DNA of 64,000 nucleotides from Nissolia schottii. Lineage: Eukaryota; Streptophyta; Magnoliopsida; Fabales; Fabaceae. The DNA is taken from assembly GCA_003254905.1 (NCBI GenBank), contig QANU01028958.1, forward strand, positions 275,447 to 339,446, in the 5' to 3' direction. The notes beneath the pieces are model-generated. The model was not told the origin of the DNA. It did not search any database and saw only the letters and a program-made list of their open reading frames with translations. Within the stretch, counting starts at the first letter, position 1, and the number at the start of each line of letters is the position of its first letter. The position numbers and the translations under genes are program-made. Positions 25,506 to 37,392 of the stretch are shown one piece after another.

Positions 25506-26920
25506 TGTTACGGACTATTATAAAGTAGTTCATAGAGTTAAGCCCACTAAGAAAAAGTTAGCTCACTTCATTCACCTGCACTTGTCAGTTCAAGAGGAGA
25601 ACTCTAAGCACTTGCATAAAGAGGAGGTCGCAACACAAAACCAAGGAAGAGTAGCCCACTAAGCATGTTTAAAGCCACAAGACCAAGAATTGAGACCCGA
25701 CTTGGCCTAACCCAGCCAAGGTGAGAACAACCCACCCTCCTCAACATATCTAATGGACCGCACAACTAACTTCGAGATAAGCAGCATAATATAAACCTTT
25801 AAGATAAGATAATGGGAAACCATTATTTGAATTCCCCGCATTCTATCTCAAACTAATCAACCTAACTCACCTATAAAAGCACATGACCTTCATCAGGTAT
25901 CACTTGTTCACATCTCATAATACTCACATAATCCTTGTGCTTACTTGAGCGTCGAAGTGTCTCTACAGGTACACCTCCCCATCACTCTTTCGCACAAGGA
26001 ATCCAACTTTAAAGCTTTTGTTAAGGTGCCTCCTCATCCATCTACACTTGTTCAAGTAACCTTGTTCTTCACTCAAATTACTTTAGAACATTGACGCCAT
26101 TTGTGGAAACTTGATATTGTCTAATAAGCCTCAAACAACCCTCTCTTCAGGTGCTTAGATGGAAGTGAACAATGCTGCTGTGAACCTTCCCCAAGAACTA
26201 CACCTGCTAGGGATGCCTCAAAATGAGGATGAGAATCGACACCAACAACATGAACCACTCCTTCCTCTGGAACCCAAAATCAGAAGCACGCTGATCAACA
26301 ATTCACATGTTAAACTCATGTTGGGGGCAATGTTACAGACTATTATCAAATAGCTCAAAGAGGTAAGCCCACTAAGAAGAAGCTGAAGCTCACCTCACTC
26401 ACTAGCACTTGTCAGCCTAAGAGGAGAGTTCTAAGTGCTCGTGCGGAGAGGAGGTTGCAACACAAGACCAAGGGAAAGTAGCCCACTAGACATGTTCAAC
26501 GCCACAGACCCAAGGTTTGGGACCCGACTCGGCCCAACCCGACAAAGGTGAGAATGACACGCCCTCCTCGGCGTACTTAACAAACCGTACAACCAACTCA
26601 AGATAAACATGGTAAGATAAACCTCCAAGATAAGATAAGGGGAAACCATTATTTGAATTCTCTGCGTCTATTTCAAACTAATTGACCTAACTCACCTATA
26701 AAAACACATGACATCAAGTCATTATGTATTACTTGTTCACATCTCAAAATACTCAACTAATCATTGGGTTTACTTGAGAATTTGAGTGTCTTTACAGATA
26801 TACCCCAACCACCACTCTCTCACAGGAGGAATTCAACGTTGAAGCTTTCGTCAAGGCACCTCCTCGTCCATCTATACGTTTTCAGGTAACTTCATGCCTC
26901 ACTTGAATTAGTTTAGAACA
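25506..26920 (+). mobile_element. Small non-autonomous LTR element (LTRs ~590 bp, interior ~240 bp)
   Basis: Two direct repeats, 25506-26090 and 26331-26920, both start TGTTAC-GACTATTAT and end TTTAGAACA. The interior starts TTGACGCCATTTGTGG, resembling the primer-binding site and leader of plant Ty3/gypsy elements, and ends in the polypurine-like TTGGGGGCAA just before the right repeat. The ~240-bp interior has one short frame (26159-26353) and no gag or pol domain. The element therefore depended on others for movement. LTRs differ at many sites, so it is old. The five bases flanking each side do not match cleanly. Confidence 0.8.
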
Positions 26921-28532
26921 ACAAATATCACCGATCTCAATATACACGATAACATAACTTCCTTCCTGGCACGAAAACATGAAAAATTTTCCCACAAACT
27001 TCAACGATAGTTGGCTATAAATTACTCCCTCTGTTATGTTTTAATTATTCAAAATCAAACACTACACATACCAGGATAAAAAAAAATATTGGTAAATGCA
27101 TAAAATAATATTAATTGGCAAAATTATTCCTATGTAAAAAAAATAAATTTCTATTTTTAATACATTACTCTCTTTACATCTACTATACTAATAAGTGCTC
27201 ATTACAACTAAAGGTATGAATGAAAAAATAATAATAATTACACCTAAATATTATAAAATTGATAGATATTTTAAAACCCTAAAAAATAAAAAAAATTGAC
27301 AATTAAAAGAATAATATACTTTGTCGTGCATCTTTTTTTTCTTTTGGTGCATATACTTTGTGATGCATCTCAATACATCAAGATCATTACTAGACGAAAA
27401 ATTGGACAACAACCATTCTGATGTTATCCACATTGCCGGTCTAACAAAACTCAAGCACCAACAAATGGACAACAATTTTTTAAAATGAAAGATTCTCACT
27501 TTAAAATATTACCCTCATCTTAAAAGATCTAACTCCTTGACAAACAATTTTAACAAAAACTCAAAAATTTCTCAAAACTTGGACATAGTTACTTGGTTTG
27601 GATAATAAAGTTCTTTATATCGATTTCGTTTAATTCTTTAATCAATAAAAAATTATATGAATGTTTGTTTTAAAATGGGCATGCACTTTTGGCTTTAAAG
27701 TTGCCTATTTCAAGAAAAAATCCACTTATTATAGTATGATTAACTTGATTTGAGAATTAGTTGAAATAAATATAAGGAACTTTGACAAAGAGTCTTATCA
27801 ATTGCCAAATTGTCAAGCACAAGAAGAATCTTGTTATGTGAAAGTGAACACATTTTTCGGTTGCAAAATCCATTGAAGCTTATGCAGAACAATTAACAAA
27901 AAAATGCCCACCATAATACACAATACATAAAACCATACATAAAACCGTTTGCAGAAGAAGATACAGAGCCAAACTTGAACTCATCAGAGAGATCTTGCAT
28001 ATGAATATGAGCTCCATGGTAGGTTTCTGAGAGGCTTGGTATTACAAATTAAGATAAGGATAAGTTGGTTTCGTGATATGAACAAATATGGTTTCAGTAC
28101 TATATTAACCTCTTTTTTATTTTGACAAAAAAGTTCTATATATGATAGAAAGCTAATTCAATGCACATCTTACAACACCATGTCATCAAATATTTGTAAG
28201 ATATCAATCTCTTTTTTTTTTCCTTTCAAAAAATAAAAAGGGAAATGACTAATGAGTGGTGCAACTATCCTACCTCAAGGAAAACCACTGTCTAGAGATT
28301 CTAGCATGCGCCAGTTAGCATTCAATTCCATATCAATAACAGGAAAAAATCTGTCTTCAAAACTCAAAACATCCCTTTCTCAAAATGACAATGGTGGGAA
28401 TTTTTATTTTCCGAGATATGCAGTTTTAGGAGAATTAATTGACACAATCCTTGAAACATTCTCTCCTATCTCAACCACCACACCATAAATAATCACAGGA
28501 TCACTGAAACTGATAATCTGAAAATGTCTGCA
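26921..28532. other. AT-rich spacer and 3' flank of the HYDRA1-like gene
   Basis: No recognised gene or repeat with clear ends. A short plus-strand frame at 28252-28488 has no family resemblance and lies where the 3' UTR of the minus-strand gene is expected. Confidence 0.5.
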
Positions 28533-30603
28533 TCAACGAACTTTAGTCTTCTTCGTCTGGCCTTGTCCCCGAAACGCAGCGCAAATATTCTTCCAGCAGT
28601 GGATGGCAATGATCGAGGGTATCACAATCCAAGAGAAATTTGCTCCAATGTAGTATGAATAATAGTAAAACGAGTTTGTAGAGAAGTTGTCGCCTTGCAA
28701 GATAGCCGTTATATAATATACAGCAGTTCCATATAGTTGCCCCAATGAGATGGCAAACTGAAGTATGTAGCTATATGACTTTCCAGCAGCTATTGCATAC
28801 CTGTCATCCATAACAGCAGCATTTAATACAGAACTAAAAAGACTGGCCAGTGCACGGCGCTCTCACTTGATAAGATCTGAGAAAGATGAATGTACACAAA
28901 CTTTTCCCAGCAACCATACTGTTGCGCCAAGGCTCACCCTCAGCGTGTAATTCAGAGTTAAACTAGATAAATAAAGGTTCACTAGTTGGAATTCAGCATC
29001 ATAACATTAGCTATCTTGATCGTGCCTTTCATTTGCTTTTACTAAAATTCACTAGTTGCAATGCAGCACCATAACATTTGCTATCTTGATCACGAGTTTT
29101 TGTTTGTTAAATGAAAAAAAAAAACTTACACCGCTAGAAGGCAAGCTGGACCCTCTAAAACTGCTGTTATTCCTTCAACAGTAACAACCCCTGCGTCCCT
29201 TCCAGCATACCTCGAATCCCCTTTGCTATATTCCTTCCCTGTTGATTGTTCATAGAAAAATTTTCATCGACTAAAACCAAAAAATTCTTTGAAAGGTCAA
29301 CCTATTTCTAACAATGCTTTATTTTTGAGACTGTGAGAAATGGAAAAAGAATAGATTAAATGACTCACAAACTTCAGCCAGGTAGAAGCCAGTGTTATCC
29401 TTGTAAAACTCCGGCGAGAAAACAAAGTAACCCTCAAGAATCAGGTGTGTGAGGCCGGTGAAGGCCCACCAGCACATTAGCACTCTATCAACTTTTGTTT
29501 TCTTAGGTGCGCGCCCTGGGAAATACACAGGCATGTAAACAAAATCAGAAACCCTGAAATCATTTCCACCTTTGAGATGATAGAACTTGAATAATAATGA
29601 TAAAGAAAATCCATATAGAGAGCTTAAATCTTGAAATTGCAATAATTGATTTTGTGTGTGTCTGGTGAAGTGCTTAAGTGAAAGAAAATGTGCATTATTA
29701 AGGACAAATCATTTTCCCATTAAAACTTCATAATTCTTTAGTGCACAACACAAACAACAAATTCGGCTTCTAGAACTTAGTCAGTAAAGAACTACGTGTA
29801 ATGTGATGTTCCATGAATAGGTTCAGGAAATATATGGCACTATATGATTTAGGCCATCAAGTTAAATGACAAATCACTTGCAGAACATAGTTAATCACAG
29901 AGCAGCTTATCAAATTTTGCAATATTGTAAATTCTGAACAAACTAAGAAAAGGCTAGGAAGGAACACATTAGATTTAAATCTCACTCCCTCCCATCAACA
30001 GAATATGCACACACACAAAAAATAAGTAAACAAATAAAAAGTAGATCTAATGTTTGACAAATGCAAATCCAGATTCGAAGAAAAGCACCCATCATGTTAC
30101 GTTTTGGTATCACCATTACTTTTCCATCCTGAACAATTTTTTCAACACTTAAAACAGAGGGGAAGGAATTCAAACTGCGCCAATGGCCAATGGCTGCCTA
30201 AAAATAGCGTCTTTTCAACAGAAACGAGCTAATTACGCAAAAGGGTCAACAAATCAATCGCACAAACGAACAAAATTCAAACTTCTCATTGAAATCTATC
30301 AATCAGCACAACAACAAAACACTTCCTTTCACCTTCAAAAAATAAAAGAAGTGACTTGTGAGTTGTAAACAAGTGCACTATTCTTCACGAAAAGAAAAAA
30401 TGGAACCCAATAAATAGAGGAAACAAAGGGAACGGAGGGTTGATACCCGAGAAGATCCAGGTGAGAGAAACGAGGAGGAGAGAGGAGATGGCGAAGACAG
30501 AGAGGATTTGGGACTGAGAGAGGAAGCAGGGAACGTAGCTAGGGAGATGCAAGTCCCTTGGCACGTAGGGGTGACCCTCTGAGACTTGGGATCCTTCCTC
30601 CAT
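28533..30603 (-). CDS. HYD1: Sterol delta8-delta7 isomerase (EBP/HYDRA1 type), 4 exons, 226 aa
   Basis: Exons on the minus strand: 30447-30603, 29369-29515, 29130-29238, 28533-28800, all GT-AG, total 681 nt. The protein matches the emopamil-binding-protein family: N-terminal HPYVPRDLHLPSYVP, membrane spans, the core LTHLILEGYFVFSPEF (His76 and Glu80), VEGITAVLEGPACLL (Glu123, Thr126) and TNSFYYYSYYIGANFSW (Asn192). These polar residues correspond to those known to be needed for isomerisation in animal EBP. The enzyme sits in the endoplasmic reticulum and shifts the sterol ring double bond from C8 to C7 on the way to sitosterol and brassinosteroids. Arabidopsis HYD1 is about 223 aa. The basic C-terminal tail (TKKTKVR) fits an ER protein. 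The start at 30603 is the first Met of the frame and matches the family N terminus. A Pack-MULE-like insertion ends only 160 bp upstream. Confidence 0.95.
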
Positions 30604-30762
30604 CTTTTTCTCCTCTGCGATGGGAGCGAATGAACGAATGGGAGTGTTGACCGTGCGGAGTTGGATACAGAAAAGAGGCAGACAAAGAGAGTTTACCAAA
30701 GTACAAAGGGTAATGATATTTGAATAACAAAATGCATATCAAATATGTTGCCAATCTATAAA

Positions 30763-32052
30763 GGCTTAATTAAGTTTTACATCATGAAAAATTAAAAAAT
30801 TTGGTTTTAATTCTTCAGTAAAATTTTTAATTTTTGTAAAATTTAAAAATTTAATTTTAGTCTCTCTGAATAACTAAGGTTGACAATTGATGACATGACA
30901 ATTAATAACAATGACGTTGCATGTCACATGGCATAACCCAAGACAAGATTTTTTTAACCCATAACCCAACTCAAAGTTTAAATCCGATTTCCATTAAAAA
31001 TAAAAAAAAGCCCAAATCAGTTGACCTAGATCTACCCCCACCCCCAAACCCACACCTTTGCTCCTCTCCGATTCCCCCAATCAGCCATGTTATAAGAGGT
31101 ACCTATGACAAACGGTGTCGCAAAACTCTTGCGGGAGTCCCAGATCAGTCCTGAGATGAGCTATATTCTCCAACAATATCCGCTTTTCAAGCGACATCAT
31201 CAACAACTTCCTCAGCTTAACAACTACTAAATCCTCCATCTCATTCCTAACCTTCAATTCCTCAAAATAGAGCCTCTCAGCTTCTGGGGTCATCTTGAAT
31301 TTGAGAGGGTAAACCCCCCTCTTCCATAATCTCAAACACTGCAGGGAAACAGGCCCAAGCGGAAACGAGGCATGGGGTTTTCTGATGCCAGCATTTCTCG
31401 GTGACAGAAGCAAATTCAAATCCCTACCCCAAAATGGGGACTTCTGAAGGGAACAACGGGGTTTTGCAGAAAAGTTTGGTTTTTGTAGTAAAGGAAGTTG
31501 ATTTGAAATTAAGAACAGTAAAGGGGCATATGAAGAAGATAGTTTAGGGGAAGAGAACAAGAGTTTAGGCTCCATCAGAGGAAGCAAGCTTCACATAAAC
31601 CCAAACAAAGAGACAGAAAACAAGTATTGTAGAGAGAGAACAGAAGAATTTGAAAGGGGAAGCGGATTGGGGGAATTGGAGAGGAGAGGAGAGGAGAGGA
31701 GCATAGGTGCAATTGACGACGGAGTGGGTTTGGGGGTGGGGGTATATCTAGGTCAACTGATTTGGTTTTTTTTTTTTTAATGGAAATCGGGTTGGATCCA
31801 AACTTCGGGTCGGGTCATGGGTTAAAAAAATCCTGTCCTAGGTTATGCCACGTTGTGCGGACGTGCCATGTCAGTGCTGTTTACTGCCATGTCATCAATC
31901 GTCAACCTCAGCCATCCAGAGGGACTAAAACCAAACTTCCAAATTTTACAGGGACTAAAAATTTTATTAAGGGACTAAAACCAAACTTTCAAATTTTACA
32001 GGGACTAAAAATTGTACTCCAATTTTACAGGAGCCTTAAACTTAATTAACCC
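30763..32052. mobile_element. Pack-MULE-like element, 1290 bp, 9-bp TSD, carrying a PORR gene fragment
   Basis: A perfect 9-bp direct repeat ATCTATAAA flanks the element (30754-30762 and 32053-32061). Its ends read GGCTTAATTAAG and, inverted, GGGTTAATTAAG. The inverted arms continue for about 320 bp on the left (to ~31083) and 390 bp on the right (from ~31665): both include GGTTGAC-ATTGATGACATG, a TTTTTTTAACCCAT stretch, CAAATCAGTTGACCTAGAT and an AGGAG-rich block next to the insert. Long arms plus a 9-bp duplication are the hallmark of Mutator-like elements. Between the arms lies a host-like coding fragment on the minus strand (separate entry), as in Pack-MULEs. No transposase is present, so it is non-autonomous. 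Confidence 0.88.
31090..31575 (-). pseudogene. Captured 5' fragment of a PORR-domain (plant organelle RNA recognition) gene
   Basis: The minus strand encodes about 161 residues from MEPKLLFSSP: a Ser/Leu-rich transit-peptide-like N terminus followed by MTPEAERLYFEELKVRNEME, LVVVKLRKLLMMSLEKRI and LRTDLGLPQEFCDTVCHRY. The latter phrases match the start of the PORR domain (WTF1/RPD1 family), whose members bind organellar group II introns or other RNAs. Full-length family members are roughly 400-500 aa, so this is only the beginning; it stops a few codons after entering the element's arm (YLL-stop). A second in-frame Met lies four codons upstream (31587). It lies inside the Pack-MULE-like element and in the same orientation as HYDRA1. 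The frame is intact over its whole length, which suggests recent capture or constraint; whether it is expressed cannot be told. Confidence 0.8.
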
Positions 32053-32289
32053 ATCTATAAAATATAATAAAAAATGAGTGTATATAGGTTTCACAAAATT
32101 ATTATACTTTATGGCAATTTTGTCTTCTTATTGTATTTTATATATTATCCATATATTATTGTTCAAGTAACATTACTTAATTAGAAAAGAGATAAAGTAT
32201 TTGTGATCAATCCAATTTGCCTAGTTAACTCACTAATCATTTATAATAATTTTTGCTAACTAGTGGGGCTGAAACCTAAAAGGCCAAAA

Positions 32290-33050
32290 AACAAACAAGA
32301 CCTAACTCTCCCTAGACCAATTCACTTGTCTAAGATCAGCCAAAAGACAAGAACGGGTAGAAGAAGGAGCTTCACTAAACCACTTAACATCGAAGGAATC
32401 GAAACAATAACTCAAATTAGCAACACTATCAGCCACTTTATTAGCATATCTAAAAGTATGATAGATCTCAACCTCCTAATGAAGCCTAAGAAGCTCACAA
32501 ATCCTACTCACGATTAAAAAAAAAAGCAAGGTGCGACTGAAGAGAACACGATTTAATTAAGAGCGGCGCAAAACGAGAATCACAGTCCAAACAAACTTGA
32601 GAGAAACCCAAACTCCAGGAAGCAAAGAACACATGAGAAATTTTCTATAATTCAGCCAAAGTGATAGACGTAGCACCAATCTTAGTTGAAGAACCAAGAA
32701 TAAAGGAACCAGCTTCATCTTTGATGACACCACCACAACCCACATTGTCAGACCCCAAAATAGAGCCATCACAACTCGCAACCACCCAACTAGCTGAAGG
32801 AAACTCCCAATGAATCTAATGATCAACGGGATCCGAATTCAGATTAAGGGCGGCGTTAATAGCAAATGTCATAGAATAGTGGCGCAGGCGTAGGCCAAAA
32901 GAAAACCACAAGTCCCCAATAGTAGAAGCTGAGTTGATAAAAACGAAGTCATTTTGGGTAAACCATAAAAAGTGAAGGCCAACCCTAAAGATACCATCAT
33001 AGAAGAAATAATATAAGATTTTAACAAGATCCATAATGATTGAGATTTCA
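32290..33050 (-). mobile_element. LINE-derived RNase H (RVT_3) fragment
   Basis: The minus strand shows, across two or three frames, the plant LINE RNase H domain: VASCDGSILGSDNVGCGGVI (first catalytic Asp region and the G-rich strand), KDEAGSFILGSS, TLAEL, and near the end EVEIYHTFRYANKVADSVA. Upstream (about 32830-33050), residues such as GWPSLFMVYPK resemble the zinc-binding region that precedes this domain. Frameshifts and stops break the reading frame. No reverse transcriptase, endonuclease or poly(A) end was found, so it is a fragment. Confidence 0.65.
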
Positions 33051-33346
33051 TTTGACGGTAGATGAATTTTAGAAAAAAAAATTGTATGTTCTTGAAATAC
33101 ATTTAACGTGTGTTTTAGAAGCATTATTAGTCTTTGATTTTGATTTACAGTATTTAAAAATATATAAAAAAACTAACGTTTTAATGACTGATAATACTTT
33201 TGTAGCGCGTATTAAATGTACTTCGAAAACATAAAAAAAATTCTTTAAATTATAAATCAATATAGTGTCTCATCATAAATATAAGTATAAATAACTCTAG
33301 AGGATCCGATTCTCAAAATATGTGTGTTGTGTGGGGTAAGACTTCC

Positions 33347-35480
33347 TGTAACACCCCTACTCGCCGCTCACACGACCGTCATAAACACCGCTCACAGGGT
33401 TGTTATCTGCATTGGTGGGGTTACTTCTAGCCCCTACGTTTAGCTTGACAATTATTTCTTACCCAAAAGTATGGACCGCTTTGAAAACTTTTCTCTTTAC
33501 TTTATCCAATTATAAACTAGGAGTCATGCGTGATCAAGAAAACATATATATACAAACGCTAGCGTCTCAAGTAACTTAGGCGATAGCCTAAGAAGAACAT
33601 GAAAAGTATATATACATATAGATACAAGCACAAGGTCCAGCACATAATTACACATATATAGAATTTATATAAAAGTCAATGGCCTATTCAGACCACATAA
33701 ATAGTACAAAACATTGATCGCCCTAACGCGACAATAGAAATCTTGCCGCTGCTCTGGAATTGTCCTGTCGTGGTCCATTCATCGTCCTACCACGCATCGG
33801 CCTCATCGATGTACTCGGTGTGTACTCCTGGGACCATAAATGAGTGGGGGTGAGAATGCTTCGTTCTCAGTGGGAATCCTTATCCTTATTTATCGTTTCA
33901 TTTTTCAGTTATGATCCAAGTCACTCAAGAGATCTCTAAGTGTTCATGCATACTAAACTCCTACTGATTATTATCGTTTGTCTAGATCTTGAGTAGCTTT
34001 ATCTAGTTTACTAGATGACAGGGGATCTCTAATCTTCACATTACCTAGCGATTCGTGCTTATTACTTTATTCGATTGAATACTGTGACGTCCGATCACAT
34101 ACTCGCGTAGTCTATAACTTCCATATAGGCCGTCTTGAGAGTTCTCTTGACGGTGACTTACTTTGTACATACTTACATACATACATACATACATATATAC
34201 ATACATCTCAATCTTATGCATGAGGGGACCTGGGGTTCTCTTACGCACCCTATGGTTGCGTCCTTCTTGTTATCGTATGTCCTCTTCCCTTGTAGTTGTG
34301 GCCAAACAACTACAACATGCTTCTGTGTCTGTATCGTTGACGACCAGGCAACGCTTAACCTGAGTGGTAGCTAACCACGGATGCACGATGCCATACTTCA
34401 TCGAACAACGATAGGAAATAACCATCCAACTGTTTGTAAAATTTAGGGGTCATTCGAATGACTAGGGCTATGTCATTCGAATGACCTGTTAAAATTGCTT
34501 CAGGATGAGTAAATTTCAGGGTAATTCGAATGACTATGCTAGGTCATTCGAATGACCTTGCCTTATACTCATCCGTAGCGCGGTTTCTTGCTTATTCCTC
34601 ACAGGTTTAACAGAGAAATTTATTTAGGCTTTCCACATGGTCCAACAATCACTATAACACATTTTCCTAACTTAATAACACATAAAATATCTGACCATCT
34701 TAACAAGAATATTTTCTACATAACATCTACTATGTTCTATTTTCCTATACTATACACACAACACACAGAAAATCACCAAGGAGGTGAGTAAGCTAGGGTT
34801 ACCCACTTCCTACGCGTAGTCAAAGTTGGTAAAGTTGATGTGGAAAATTTCTGGGGAACTTTGGTGCATTCCTATGATTTTTTTAACTCCAGCAGCGTAA
34901 CTGCAGTGTGCACGAAGAAATTTGAGAAACTGAAGAAATGGTGAATGGTCGGGCAGGGTCGTTGGACTATTTATAGCCTCCAAACCATGCTCAGAAACTT
35001 CATTCATTAATTAATTAATTAATTAAAAACAAAAGGACAATTATAATGACTAGTGAATGATAGGTTTGCGGACTCATTGACCACGTGCTTGATTTTTAAT
35101 TTTTGATCATGTTTGATCGCGTTTGGTTGTTAATTGCTCGTGTACGGATATCCTAAAACTATTCCGAACACATATCGCGATTTACTAATTTTCCTGGTCA
35201 GGATGGTGTGTCAAGTTAAGGTATTCGTGAACTAATTTTCGTAAGAATATATTTTACAGATACCTTTGACACTTGATGAAATTCTGGTGTTGACCGAAAA
35301 TCGATCCGAATCTCATGAAATTTTCGTGAGCTTACGAAACCATTATTTTGACTGGATTTTAGATAAGGAAACCTTTATAATTAAATTTTTAGTCTAAATA
35401 ATCGTCTCGAGTACACTTTAATCACATGAAATTATTAATTACGTGAAATCTTTGTAAGGGAAAAAAATCGGGATGTTACA
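33347..35480. mobile_element. Solo LTR, 2134 bp, TSD CTTCC
   Basis: The sequence begins TGTAACACCC and ends GGGATGTTACA, an 11-base inverted end pair typical of plant Ty3/gypsy LTRs, and is flanked by a perfect 5-bp duplication CTTCC (33342-33346 and 35481-35485). No internal domains are present, so it is a solo LTR left by recombination between two LTRs. It carries a (CATA)n tract near 34170-34207 and a cluster of palindromes at 34449-34557. It appears inserted next to, or into, an older LTR remnant at 35486-35870. Confidence 0.85.
34449..34557. repeat. Four copies of the palindrome GTCATTCGAATGAC
   Basis: Copies start at about 34449, 34472, 34520 and 34542, three exact in the core and one reading GTAATTCGAATGAC. 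They form two pairs with centre spacings of 22-23 bp and about 70 bp between pairs. They lie inside the solo LTR and may be protein-binding sites of the element's control region or stem-forming RNA motifs. Confidence 0.8.
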
Positions 35481-35485
35481 CTTCC

Positions 35486-35870
35486 TTTGGTAAAGGTTGA
35501 TGAAGGGTGCTCCAAGTCCAACTTGTAAAAGGTGTAACCAAACTTTTCATGTTTGTTTGATACATAAGAAGGTAACTCTCTTGACTGTTGAAGGTACCTC
35601 GCTCAGCGGTTCTTGTTGTTTCTGCGCTGAGCGGCCTGTGGCTTCCGCTGGGCGGCTTCGCTTCTGATTTCATCTTTTTCCTTCTTTTGCCTCTTTTTCC
35701 CTTTGCTTCATTCCTTGTGGGATTATTCTCTAATTGATATGCTTGCATCCGTCGTTTGAATATATTTATAAATCCTACAAAAGTGGGAGTTTTAGTCAAA
35801 TAGTTCTTTAAAACTTAAGCAAACAGGTGCCATTTTATCAGGTAAAATTGTGTAAATTTGGCACTTATCA
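35486..35870 (-). mobile_element. Truncated LTR of the CGCTGAGCG family
   Basis: Read on the minus strand from 35870 it begins TGATAAGTGCCAAATTTA and follows the same order of phrases as the solo LTR at 38331-39811: ATGGCAC, GGATGCAAGC, AGAATAATCCCA, then GCTGAGCG-type motifs. It stops at the solo LTR insertion at 35480. It is a fossil fragment. Confidence 0.7.
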
Positions 35871-35984
35871 CTTATCGTCTTTCTCATTTCCTCTCCTACT
35901 CCAAATTATCTCCACAACATAAAACCTATGCTTGCTCTTTTTCCTTCACTAAAGAACCTAAAACCTACAATGAGGATGTGCAGG

Positions 35985-36345
35985 GTGAATGTTGGCACGA
36001 GCCATGCAGGCAGCAATTCATGCTCTGAATCAAACTGGGACTTGGAAGTTCATTGGCCTCCCTCTTGGCAAGAAAAAAATTGTTTGCAAATGGGTGTACA
36101 AGGTAAAGTTGATGTTTGATAGCACCATTGAGAGACACAAGGCTAGATTGGTTGCAAAGGGCTTCACTCAACAAGAATGATTAGATTTCACTAAGACATT
36201 CTTTCTTGGTGCTAAATTAACCACAGTCAGATTATTACTTGCCTTAGCAACCTCCAAGAATTGACTTATTGAACAATTAGATGTAAATAATGCATTCTTG
36301 CATGGGGACTTTAATGAGGAGGTTTATATGGTTGTGCTGAGAAAG
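35985..36345 (+). mobile_element. Ty1/copia reverse transcriptase fragment
   Basis: The plus strand reads as the N-terminal part of a copia reverse transcriptase, with CKWVYKVK, RHKARLVAKGFTQQE and EQLDVNNAFLHGDFNEEVYM. It is a short broken fossil of about 120 residues with a few breaks. It is in the opposite orientation to the large copia element at 37.7-45.1 kb and is a separate remnant. Confidence 0.8.
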
Positions 36346-36435
36346 CCTCTTAAGTGTTCTTCGGTTCAGGTTATCAACAAATGTATTTTTTTATCAAAAA
36401 AGTTACGTTGGCTATACGATGACCGTATTGTAGTT

Positions 36436-36964
36436 GTCCACAAAACATTATTGTTTTACAAATGGAATATATGCAAACTCATTTATCTTATTATTTTTAA
36501 CTACTTGAAAATGCAATTTTTTTATCTTTCTTTTTTTTGAATCCTCTCTCTATTGTTTGTGTTTTCACTTGTTGTATGTCTAAATATACCAAAACAATAT
36601 ATATGTCAGTCTAACAAAGTCCATTCTTTTAGACTGCAAAATGATAAAGTTCAATCTCGCATTTCTATTGTTCAACGTTATAGTAATCCTTCCCTTGATT
36701 GTTCAACAAGCATCCTCATTTTTATTATTATTACTTTTTGATATCATTACAATGAAATAATTAAGCTGGCTATTTAGCTTTTATTATTTTCAGGGACTAA
36801 GACGATGCTTCAAGAAAACAAGTAAAGCACTAGATGAAGTGTTAAGGATTATGAACATGCTTCCATCGTAAAAGATGAACAGCATATCGACATATTACTC
36901 CCATTGACCGGCCCATCGATCCTTATGATGATGAATAAAATCATGTCATTGATCGAACTAACAT
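36436..36964 (+). pseudogene. P450 (CYP736A-like) pseudogene fragment, left copy
   Basis: About 360 bp of intron-like sequence ends in TTTTCAG, then an exon-2-like start encodes GLRRCFKKTSKALDEVLRIM, matching the start of exon 2 of the intact P450 at 51117 (GLRQTFKELSKASDEVLEKV). Further on, shifted in frame, come counterparts of DILLSLMHQ and VIDRTN. A frameshift and stop follow the first ~25 residues and everything after about 36964 is gone, replaced by a GTTTGTTCA array. The intron does not resemble that of the intact gene, but does match the right copy at 45066, so both derive from a lost paralogue. Confidence 0.75.
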
Positions 36965-37152
36965 TCCAGTCTTTGTTTAGTTCATATAGTGTACATGAGT
37001 TTTTTCACACTCAGTATATGACTTTGTTCATACAGTGTACATGAATTTGTTTATTCTTAGTATATGGGTTTATTCATCGATAATACATGAGATTTTTCAT
37101 TCTCAGTATATGGCTTTGTTCATACAGTGTACAGAGATTTGTTCATTCATAG

Positions 37153-37189
<37 letters not shown>

Positions 37190-37392
37190 TTGTCCATATA
37201 TAATATAGGAGTTTGTTCATTCTCAGTATATGGATTTGTTCATAAACTACTATGTATAAATGGAGGAGTTTGTTTATTCTTAATATATGGGTTTGTTCCT
37301 ATATAATACAAGAGTATGTTCATTTTCAGTATATGAGTTTATTCACATATAATACAAGGGTTTTTTCATTCTCAATATATGGGTTTGTTAAA
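36965..37392 (+). repeat. GTTTGTTCA-type minisatellite array, left locus
   Basis: About 16 degenerate units of 23-28 bp, of the form GNNTTTGTTCATTNTCAGTATATG alternating with TTTGTTCATATATAATACANG. A (TA)n(TG)n tract (about 37160-37190) interrupts it. The same core is amplified at 57.6-62.6 kb around the ULP1-like gene, so this is probably a deletion derivative of that element family. Confidence 0.8.

Noticed and set aside
30385-30699. 104-codon minus-strand frame
   Set aside because: It includes HYDRA1 exon 1 but reads through the splice donor at 30446 into the intron; the spliced model continues the family sequence.
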